Source: Daucus carota subsp. sativus (lineage: Eukaryota; Streptophyta; Magnoliopsida; Apiales; Apiaceae). From it: a stretch of DNA of 64,000 nt. Made by a program: the position numbers and the translations under genes. The notes beneath the pieces are model-generated. The model was not told the DNA's origin. It saw only the letters and a program-made list of their open reading frames with translations, and did not search any database. Positions 51,501 through 61,149 of the stretch are shown piece after piece. Positions within the stretch are counted from its first letter, which is position 1, and the number at the start of each line of letters is the position of its first letter. The stretch is from positions 570,779 to 634,778 of the forward strand of contig NC_030383.2 in NCBI RefSeq assembly GCF_001625215.2. Reading direction: 5' to 3'.

Positions 51501-52864
51501 TGGAAGACCTTGGGCATAAGTTATGAAGCTTATCGATAGCTCTCTAAAATTTTCAGGCGGTATCAGCTTTCTGAAGGCATGATAGCTAAAGAGCTCCAAT
51601 GAATCAATTTGTGCCAGTTCCTTCACCATGTATATGTCCACGTCTGATACATCGACTTTTAGTTGATTTAGCAAGTTTGCATCTCTTGTTGTGATCATTA
51701 TTCTACTTCCAGCTGAACATAAGTTGCAAAGCTTTGATAAAAATTCCGAATGGCTCGACTGGTCCAAATCATCCAGCACAATGAGAGCTTTCTTAGATGA
51801 AAGAATTTTTTTTAACTGTCTCATACCACTATCAATATTCCGGACCACATAATCCTTCTTTCTGAGAAGCTCACCTAAGAGCTGCTTAAGTAAAAAAAGT
51901 AGAGGACTACCTCCCCGTGAATTCTGTTTTACATTTTCAATGAAGCAGCTGATATCAAATTTGCTGGAGTACTTATTGTAGAAAGCTTTGGCAGCTGTAG
52001 TTTTCCCGATCCCCCCCATCCCACAGATCCCAATGGCACGGACAGACTCCACGATTAGTCTTTGATAAATCTCCTCAACAGTAGAATCTATCCCAAATAG
52101 ATCATCCTCGAGGTGCAGCACGTTTGTAGTTGTTAGCGGAGCTACAGTCTCCACAATTTTTTGAATGATGTCAGCTTCAGTCCTGTGATTTTCATAAGAA
52201 TTACAGATTTGTAAACCAATGTTCTAATGTTCTTGGACAGTTAGACAGTTACCGTTTTTTAACGTACTTATGTAGATTAGTGTCACAACATTCAGTATGC
52301 TGCTACTAAAATGTTATAAACTCAAAATGATCCAGCAAAAAAAAAAACATACTCATTTGCATCTTTCTTAAGATGGTATCCTGATAGTTCCGCGATTTCA
52401 GCAAGAGCATATTTCCACTTCTCAATCATATCAACTGAAAAACGCTTTTTATGAACTTCAAGAGCTTCCCCAAAACTTCCTTTTTGATGCCGTACATGTG
52501 ATGGCTTGACATAGTAAAATACAGGAACAACCTGATTTGCAGTTCTCTTGCAGCCAAGGATCTCTACGAGCTCATCGAGACACCATGATGAACGAGCATA
52601 GTTCTCCGAGAGAATAACGATACACTTCCTTGAGTATTTGATTGCATTCCGTAGCCCCGACGAAATTTCTTCACCCTTTTCAAGTGCAGGATCATCTTTG
52701 AAGGTCAGAATACCTGCGAGGTCTAGAGCAGAGTAAAGATGTGAAATAAAGGCTTTACGAGTGTCCTTGCCATAAAAGCTCAAGAAGACATCCCATTTAG
52801 ATTGAGACAAAGGCGATGAAGAAGAGGAAGAAGAGGCACTTAATTGATTACTTGTGGTATCCAT
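48511..52864 (-). CDS. TNL3: TIR-NBS-LRR resistance protein, divergent paralogue
   Basis: Intracellular immune receptor. Five exons join in frame: 52864-52353 (TIR), 52182-51075 (NBS), 50786-50508 (linker), 50395-49124 (LRR) and 49014-48511 (post-LRR), giving 1224 residues. There is no N-terminal anchor; a serine run leads into the TIR domain (WDVFLSFYGKDTRKAF) with the catalytic-site glutamate in SSWCLDEL. The NBS has GMGGIGKTT, ALIVLDDLDQ, GSRIMITTRD, GLPLALKVLG and IFLDIVFFFVG, with MHN at the MHD site (codon 51186-51188). The LRR exon has about 15 repeats. The C-JID mark is IAEWF instead of IPEWF. The protein ends in a lysine/arginine-rich tail (KKKIVSKKRKRK) that could be a nuclear signal. 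The linker exon ends six bases later than in TNL1/TNL2 (a VNM insertion before the donor). The frame is intact and it is probably functional. Confidence 0.95.
49072..49122. repeat. GAGGGA purine tract in TNL3 intron 4
   Basis: Repeats of GAGG/GGGA type begin directly inside the intron after the LRR exon donor at 49123. On the transcribed strand this is a pyrimidine tract CCCTCC next to the 5' splice site, an unusual place. Confidence 0.8.
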
Positions 52865-54045
52865 GGACGAAGGATTGAACTTCTAAGCTGAAATCGAACA
52901 AATGAATGTATGTGCAGAGAGTCTTACAAGTTGTGTTTATTTATGTACATTTGTATAGAAAGTCATGTGAAACTTCCGTTGAGGTCTGGCTCATTTGAGA
53001 ATAACAAATTAAGATGCCAAGTTCAAAGAAAAAACAACATTAATGCCATAACATATCGATAAAATCTTGTCGCAACAAGATACATGACTCGATGAAAACA
53101 AGAGAAATCTTGTGGAAGTTGAAAGGGACAGGCAGTCGATAAATTAAAGAAATTCATATTTTAGGTAACAGCAGTATAGTCGAAGACAAGACCATACATA
53201 TAGCAACATACAAGCAAAACAGAAACATTACTGTCATATTTCACCTTGTACAAGACATGATATAGATAATATGGAAAAAAAAACATGATATAAAAAATCA
53301 CAATAAAATTGAAATCGCAAGTAAAGATAAAGCACATGCATACAGATTTGGGCAAGTTGTATTATTTGTCTATACTGAATGAAAGAGTTGAGTAATATAC
53401 CAAACCAAAGTTTTAAGAAAATGACTTGAAAACTTGAAAATTGACTCGGAATACATATTCGGCATTTTGTACACAGAATTACTTTACAACATCTGTATAC
53501 GATATAAAATAATTTTGGAAAAAAATATTTGCATACAATATTCACAGTTCGTGCATTTGATCAGAAATAAGACAGTCTTTGAGCAAATAAGACAGTGGAA
53601 ACAGAGGAGCAAGTGTTTCTTACAAAAGAGAGGAGCATTCCACTTCTACCAAAGAATCTTAATTGCTCCAGCTTCATACAACACACGAGATTTAGCATTT
53701 TGACTAGTAGTGTGACAACCCGGGTCAAATCCCGAGTCAGATCTAACGGAAGGACCCAGGTATGAAAAAAAATCAAGAGCTGAATTACTTATGAATTGAT
53801 ATTTATAGTTCAGGGACCTAGAATAAAAAGTGCCTATAGTTCAGGGACTTTAGAATTAATTTTCCCTAAACAAATTAAAACTATATTCAGATCTATGTAT
53901 ATATTAGAAAGTTTACTGTAAACACCAAATATTTGATTATATGTACGGTAATAATATACAAAAATCTCAATAGACTTGTACTACTAAAGTACGTACTAAA
54001 CAAGGATTTGTACAAATCACAATACACTTTTTTTTGAAAAGCAAA
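52865..54045. other. Between TNL3 and TNL4, no gene seen
   Basis: This covers the TNL3 promoter and the TNL4 3' flank. Frames at 53161-53355, 53234-53545 and 53434-53703 are short and motif-free. Around 53805-53870 the phrase TAGTTCAGGGAC occurs twice before TTTTCCC, suggesting an orphan transposon end. Confidence 0.5.
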
Positions 54046-55852
54046 TCACAATACACTGATATCTGTTTTCAGTAATATATGGGCTCCCCAGGTCTCCACC
54101 TCCACTTCTCCGGAGGGAACCTTTTTTCCTTTGAAAGCATCTTTATAACAATATAATATCCTTTCAATTGAAACCGTGATTTGATCACCACTTTCCACTG
54201 ACATTTCCTTTGCCCTTATGCATTGCACCGTCGACCGTAGTTCAACTCCATTTCTCTCTGCTACATAGATGTTGACGTCCTTTCTAGTAGCCTTTGTTTT
54301 ATTGGTAATAACAGCTCTATAGTGAGATAATATATGAGTCTCTTTGCATTTATAGACAACCCAGAGTGCAATACCTAAGAAGCTGTCTCCCAAGGCTGGT
54401 GGGATTTGGAAAGAGAGTTTGCACTCTCTGCTTGTATAATTGAACCATTCTGGAATCATCCTGTTTGGTAGATCAGCTCTAAATGAAAACAATAGTCTTG
54501 CCTGTAACATTAAAAGATCGTGAATATATTTATAGATGTATGGCTGTGTGTAATTAACAGAGAGATAGTAAGAGACACCAACAAACCTGAAGGGAACTCT
54601 CTTTCAAACTGATTGATTTCAGATTGCTGCACTTGACAAAACTTAGCTCTTTTAATTCCTTCAACATGGATAGATCTGGTACATCTTGCAGCTTTGTGCA
54701 TTCATCTGCCTCGAGTGATTGAAGATGAGGAGGAAGTGGAGGGAGAGACCGAAGGCTGATGCATGCACTTATAACCAGTTCCCTTAAGCATTTTAATCTG
54801 GATAAATCGGGTAGCTGTTCCATTGTCGCATTGTCATTAACCCACAACTGTTGTAGATTCAGAGGAAGTTCGTAAAATGAGGGCCCACACCCTGAATGGT
54901 TATGCAAACTAAGATGACGTAGGTTAGACAGCTTAAGAAGACTGAGCGGCTCGGTTGAAAAACTCTGGCTCTCATCAGTGATGCTTAACCTCTTTAAAGA
55001 AGAGAAACTTTGAATCTTAGGTAGCCATAACCTTATATTACAACATAGCTCTAGTCTTTCCAATTGCGTACTCTTCACCCTCTCAGGCAAATTAGTTATT
55101 TCTCTGTACGATGAGGGAAATTGCAAACTAGAAAGTGACGTAAGATTCCAGATGCTACCGGGTAGATATCTAAGATTATGACACCGACTCAAGTTCAACA
55201 CTTGTAAGCTACTCAGTTGACCAATAGAATCTGGTAATTCGTTAATTTGTTCACAGCAGGCATGAAGACGTTCTAAGGATTGCATCTTCCCCAGTTCCTT
55301 AGGCAATCGCTTCAGCTTACTTCTGCAAACATCAAGTGCTTTGAGCAACATCAGCTTACCTATGCTATCTGGAAGAAAAGTAAGGTTTATGCACCAGTGC
55401 AAATTCAGATCGACTAATTTAATAAGCTCTCCGAACGAATCTGGCAATTGTTCAATTCCACTGTGACATGCATCAAACGTTATTAAGCCTTGCATATTAC
55501 CCATTCGCTCTGGCAACCATTTCAGATTGCGGCAATAGTTCAGTTTTAAATGGTTTAAACGAGTCAACTGCGTGATACTCTCGGGCAACTGATTCAGACT
55601 GACACAACCACTTAAACTAAAATGTCTCAATAGAGTCAACTGGCCAATTGACTCCGGCAATTCTTTCAACAGACGACAGCCATCCATATTTAAATGACCC
55701 AAATTAGTCAACTGACCAACAGTGGAGTGTACTTTAGCCAGGTTTTGCCAATCTTGCAACAATAAACGCTGAAGCACTTTCAAATCACTCAAGTTACGGA
55801 TGCTTTTTAGTTTCGAGTGACTCACATTTAAACTCTTTAAGCTCGTAGGTGG
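54046..55852 (-). pseudogene. TNL4: 5'-truncated TNL, LRR and C-JID exons only
   Basis: Two exons correspond to exons 4 and 5 of TNL1: 55852-54587 (LRR, 422 codons, fully open, starting PPTSLKSLNVSHSKLKSIRN) and 54501-54046 (post-LRR, 152 codons with PNRMIPEWF and a stop). Splice sites match TNL1. Upstream, sequence up to about 58997 still resembles intron 3 of TNL2 (compare 58380-58990 with 41330-41960), interrupted by three inserted elements. Where the linker, NBS and TIR exons should follow, similarity ends and a Helitron terminus lies 45 bp further on. With no NBS or TIR exon it cannot make a TNL, though the absence of any stop in 422 codons suggests recent loss or retained use as a donor for gene conversion. 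Confidence 0.92.
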
Positions 55853-56027
55853 CTGTTCCAAATATAATACAAATCAGCACAATAAATCAATAATCATATT
55901 TTCAATTAAAAAGTTCTTTTATACTATAATTCTAATAATATATACAAGGTTTAAATATTAGTAACTTCTAACCCCTATCTTGATATGACATAATTCTTAT
56001 ATATATATACAGGCCAACATTCCAGAG

Positions 56028-56433
56028 AGGGACTTCTTATATGGAGTAACATAGTGCGCCACTATAAATCATCAATTTTATTATAAATTCTGTTATAGAA
56101 TACATATAAAACGTGATTCTAATATAGGATACTATAAAATAAATCTATTTTAAATAATTTAACACTTAAAATTTGATTAAAAAAAGTATATTTTCGAAAC
56201 TGATTCTACAACAGAATAATTCTGGATGATTATTATTCTGTTACAGAATCATGTTGAGATATTGCATAATTTTAGATGATCTTTGGAATTAAAAAATTGT
56301 ATAACTTCGTTTTCGGTTTAATAATCAAAATTTGCAATTATATTTCATAAAAAATATAATAGAATATATATTATGTATATATTAATAATGGTGTGCTACG
56401 TAACTCCATAGAAGAGGATATGCTATGGAGTGT

Positions 56434-56440
<7 letters not shown>
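56028..56440. mobile_element. Possible foldback element in TNL4 intron remnant
   Basis: Left CTTCTTATATGGAGTAACAT with AGTGCGCC and right GGTGTGCTACGTAACTCCAT with AGAAGAG are an imperfect inverted pair. The interior is AT-rich with several copies of an ATTCTGTTATAGAAT-like palindrome. Borders and target duplication are unclear. Confidence 0.4.
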
Positions 56441-56472
<32 letters not shown>

Positions 56473-56474
<2 letters not shown>

Positions 56475-57057
56475 CAAGTGCTCAAATACAAACTCCTTAG
56501 TGTACAAACGTACAAACAATCACTAAATGATTTGAACAGAATCACTAAATGATTGAACAGAATCACTAAATCTACCAGGGGGTCTGATGGAGAGATAAGG
56601 GGAGGGGAGCACTTACGGGGCGGCATAGCCGAGTGGTGGTGCAGTGCGGCCGGCGGCAGTTGCGACGCCGGCGCGAGGGCAGTGCTAGAAACACCATTGA
56701 GGGAGAGAGACACGATTGAGGGAGATGAGAAAAGCAGTGGTGAATGTGTGTGTTTGTGTGTGTATAGCACTGATCGGTGAGCGAACAACCAGAGAGAGAG
56801 AGCCGCTGGCAGTGGTGGTGGTGGTGAGAGAGAGAGAGAGGCGTTGGACAGTGGTGGTTGGTGGTGGATGGTGGAGAGATAGAGTGGCGTTGGGCAGTCG
56901 TGGTGGGTGAGGTGGTCCTGGTGGTGGTGATTGTGATGGCGGTGGTGATGGATGTATGTATGTATTTGTTAAATTAAAATCTGCTAATCACTAAATATTA
57001 TTGTCATAATCACTGGTTTGTACGTTTGTACAGTAAGGAGTTTGTACTGGAGTAAGA

Positions 57058-57059
<2 letters not shown>
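56473..57059. mobile_element. TIR element with GC-rich interior, inserted in a TA repeat
   Basis: Inverted ends share TACAAACTCCTTA then TGTACAAACGTACAAAC (left 56473-56518, right about 57012-57059), roughly 45 bp each. Both sides are TA microsatellite (56443-56472 and 57060-57106), so a TA-rich target was duplicated and its length cannot be read. The interior holds GC-rich sequence (GGCCGGCGGCAGTTGCGACG) and GTGGTG/GAGA repeats, unlike the neighbourhood, and may be captured. No protein is recognised. Confidence 0.75.
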
Positions 57060-57109
<50 letters not shown>

Positions 57110-57406
57110 TTAATGATTATATAAATTTTAATAAAATTATAAAATAATTTACTTGTGATTTTTTATTGAAATAAAATAAGATAAAAATACATATTGTTTC
57201 AATTTTTAGATACAATATAATATTTTTTTTTAATTTTAATATGTTGTTACCAAGCATTAAACATTTAGAAACATATTGGATACTAAAATATTTATATTCT
57301 ATTTATATTCCTATATATAATAAAAATCAAAGGATAATTTGGTTGTTTGGTATATTGCTGCAAAATAAATACAAACGTTAAATTTTAATGTTTGATAAAC
57401 AGTTAA

Positions 57407-57982
57407 TAGGGTTAAAAATGGGGCGGGTTCAGGGCGGGGACTTCATTTCCGAGCCCCGCCCCATGTATATTTTTCCTGCCCCGTCCCCGCCCCATTCCCC
57501 GCGGGGATTTATTTTCAATCCCCATCCCCGCCCCACCGGGGATTTAATATAATTTCGCCCCGCTGTTATAATATTACATTTTAAATAATTATTTTAAAAT
57601 TTAGTAATTTTTTCTTCAGAATTTAATAAAATATACGAGACATGTATATTAAAAGCAAAAAACTAAATATAATAGAAATCAAAGAGACATGTTATACATT
57701 GTAAGATTATAGATTTGTGTATTATAAAATAATAATATTAAATATAATAAATATATTATAATAAATATATATTATTAAATATATTATTTATTTATATTAA
57801 ATATATGCGGGGCGGGGAATCCCCGCGGGGATTCAACAAATACCATACTTGCCCCATATTTTGGCGGGGCAGAAAATCATTCCCCGTCACTACCCCATTC
57901 CCCATATTAGCGGGGCATGTTTGCCCCATTCGGAGCGGGTTGGGGCGGGTTCCCCATTTTTCCCACCCCATTTTTAACCCTA
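57407..57982. mobile_element. hAT-type non-autonomous element
   Basis: An 8-bp direct repeat ACAGTTAA flanks it (57399-57406, 57983-57990), the hAT signature. The ends are TAGGGTTAAAAATGGGG and CCCCATTTTTAACCCTA, perfect inverses. Subterminal regions on both sides are packed with GGGGCGGG / CCCCGCCCC and CCCCGCGGGGAT motifs, while the middle is almost pure AT. It is 576 bp with no transposase. Confidence 0.92.
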
Positions 57983-59054
57983 ACAGTTAAGATTACATAA
58001 TGATAATAAATATTTATATATAATAATTATATATAAAATAATATTTATATTTTTTATTCTAAATAAAATAGTAGGTTTTGTAAATATAATACGTCTTCAA
58101 TTTCTTTATATTCTAAATAAAATTGAAGGAGGTTTTGTAAAAAAGAAATAGAAGTAACTTTTGTGATTAGAATATGATTTTATGCTTTATATATTCTAAT
58201 GTCATAGAATAAATATGGAGGTTAATTAAATTTAAATATTAAATTTTTATTCAGGAAAAAAATATAAAATTAAGTAGTGGAACTATACTTTATATGAGTT
58301 TTCAAATGCGTGCCGAACACTCCATTTCAAACTATAAGAATTGGAGGGGACTGAGGGAAGGGAGTATCAGGTATTGTAGGTTATATTCGGTGCCACGGCT
58401 ATTTTGATTGTAAAATAGATTTAAAATACTTTGTCACGTGATTTTATGTTTAAATAGATTAAAAAATTAAAATATTTGAAACATTTGTTTAATTTAAATT
58501 TTCTTAATGTATTATAAATAAACTTAAGTAGTCTCATTAACTATATTTCTATGTAAAAGAACTTTTAAATAATTGGTCCAAATATCAACTGATTGCAATT
58601 AATAAATATTTTAAATCTATTAACATAATTTTAACATTAAAATTTATTTAATGTTTCAAAGATATATTTAAGTTAAAATTTTTGAATATATTTTAATTAA
58701 AATTGAGTTTACCCATTAAAATTATAAAAAAATGCTATTAAATAATTGATACAAATACAACACACCGAATTTTTTAACATTAAGAATTTATTAATATAAT
58801 ACAAAAAATTATATATTTGTATATTAAATAACTACTTGAATTGTATATAATATTTTTAATATAACTTCTTTAAAAACTCTATTAAATAATGATAAAACTT
58901 CGCATTTAACTTTTTTATAAATTTATAATTGTTTGATATTTATTAAATTCTTCACCATTTTAATGGCATAATAACTAAACAAAATGTCATGACTACAAGT
59001 TAATTGCAAATTGCACCCATTTGGTTCGCCTGTTAGCAAGACTAGTATATCTGG

Positions 59055-59073
59055 CCCGTGCTTCGCACACGGG
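59055..59073 (-). other. Helitron 3'-terminal hairpin
   Basis: The 6-bp stem CCCGTG/CACGGG has a 7-base loop. It is followed on the minus strand by CCAGATATACTAG and the host T. Such hairpins act as termination signals for rolling-circle transposition in this superfamily. Confidence 0.8.
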
Positions 59074-59319
59074 TAATGTATGTTGTTTTCATATTCTTTT
59101 AATTCATAAATTATCTGTACACATCCGATAATCGTTTTTTCATTGCTTGTTACGTGTCCTTTTTCTAAGTCGAGAATTGCACACTTTTATGAAACATACC
59201 TACTATATCATAGTCGCGTCTTTGGACGGTGATCTAAATTTTTCGAGGAATTCGTCGAAAAAAGCTATCTAAAAAAAGAGTGAGTTTAATGACTATTTAT
59301 ATATTTCATTTCGGCATAA

Positions 59320-59420
59320 GTTCTGTGGAGACCCCAAATTTTTGGAGACTTGGAGTCCAGCATCCTGACTCTTGATCCATTTTATAATTCAACGGTTGTT
59401 ATGATTTCAGTTTATAAATA
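59320..59420. other. Orphan transposon end related to 12816 and 15955
   Basis: GTTCTGTGGAGACCCCAAAT, TTTTTGGAGACTTGGAGTCC, then TTGATCCA and AACGGTTGTT match the left end near 12812-12900 in order and spacing. No matching inverse end is found before 61 kb. It lies inside the Helitron span, so it is a nested or captured fragment. Confidence 0.45.
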
Positions 59421-59571
59421 AAAATTTTCTTTTCATTAATTCGTATCTTTGCGTATAGTATATGTATAGATGTAGATTTTATAACTGACGGTTATTGGTG
59501 GAGAGCCATTTCCGAAACACGATTTCTCCATTAATCTAATGTCTTTCATCATATATATCCATTAATCGTCT

Positions 59572-59621
59572 CATTGTTCCGCAGTTCTTAAGTGTTCATT
59601 GTTCCGCAGTTCTTAAGTGTT
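59572..59621. repeat. 25-bp direct repeat in tandem
   Basis: CATTGTTCCGCAGTTCTTAA then GTGTT occurs twice back to back. Confidence 0.85.
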
Positions 59622-61149
59622 CTTCTCTTTCATTTTCGACTATTGTCATTCCATTTATCTTTTAACGTTAAGTGATTGGGTTGTTCTGCAAATGGTGTTA
59701 TGAGAGGAACATTCAGATTTGTGGATGATTTATAGATTCTTTGTGTCAAACTGCTAGTTAGTGTAATTTTCATAATATATTGTTGTTTCTTCTAATTGGA
59801 CTCCAATTATGTGGGTCTCTAAGGAGCCAACTCATTTCATGTAAACAGATGAAAAACGTATGTATGATTTGTATGGTTTGCTTCAGTTATTTCTTCATTG
59901 AATTTAATGAACCAAACCGTGAAAATTCGAAATTGAATATATACATTTTTTTCTCAAGCTGAAAAGCATTCAACCATCATCATTGAATTCACTTTAATTT
60001 TTATTAATTTTATTTACCCATCAAAATTATTTAATTTATGTTCCAAGCTTTAATTGTAAAAAATAAATAATTCTACAACCTTTATAAAAATACAACATTT
60101 TATTTTTCATTCACCAGCATATAATTTTGTGTGTCTTAATTTATCTATATTTGATTGTTTTAATTTGTAATCGTAATTGACGAATAATTGTAATCTACTC
60201 CAATATAATTGTGTGTTTTTATTTTCTGCTATTTTTTAATTAAAGTTTTTTAATAGAATTATGCGGCGATATATTCATTCTCAATTTTTTGTGTACTATT
60301 CTAAAGATTAAAGCTGTATAAATTTAAATAATATCATGTAGTTTAATTAATATATCTATTTTGTTTCTTCAAGGAATTTAAGGTAATAAAATAGAAATGC
60401 AGTGAATTAAAATATTTAAAGAATACAAACAACTAAAACAATGATAGCCGTTTAATAAATTATTTGCAAGGAATATTACTCATAAAAATATTATGGAAAT
60501 ATATTCACAACAAAATTATTTAATAAAAAATTATATCAACCTAATTACTATATTTTCTGAGTGACTATGATTAATATGTCAAAAAAAAAAGTTGATAACT
60601 CAGAAAAAGTGATTAATCCCAGATTAAAAATTGAAATTTCTACAATCATCATAATATAAATTTAATAAATTATTTATTATTTTAAACCCCTGCTATTGAT
60701 CAAATTAATCATCCTAGATTCAAAAAAGGATTAATTGTACTATTTCAAAGTCTTGGAGCTAAATTAAGTTTTTAAAAATATCAACATTATCTATAGTTTT
60801 TTAAATAAAAATTAAAAATAGAAAACGTTGAAGACCGTAAAACAGACGCCAGACATACTCCCTCATAAGCTATTTAATATATAAATATCAATTTTATAAT
60901 CTAATAAAACTTTATAAAAAATAATCAGAGTATTGTCTTTAAGCAGCTGCTAGTTTCCTGTTTGAGCTGCAAAGTATTCTGCACTTAACCTCATAATCTG
61001 ACCTTAGACTTTTATTTAAAACTGCTATTCATATATGCAAAATCAAGTAGTTCAGCAAGCTTATTTGAATGACTTATGCCTGGAGGCTTTTAAACTGAGC
61101 TCTATACCAGTAAAGGATTGCATAACCTCCCATTATGCTCATCAAGCAT

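Noticed and set aside
56438..56910. Frames of 64-116 codons on both strands
   Set aside because: They lie within a GC-rich transposon interior and TA/GA repeats; no motif supports a gene.
57805..57990. 61-codon plus-strand frame
   Set aside because: It is the G/C-rich subterminal region of the hAT element.
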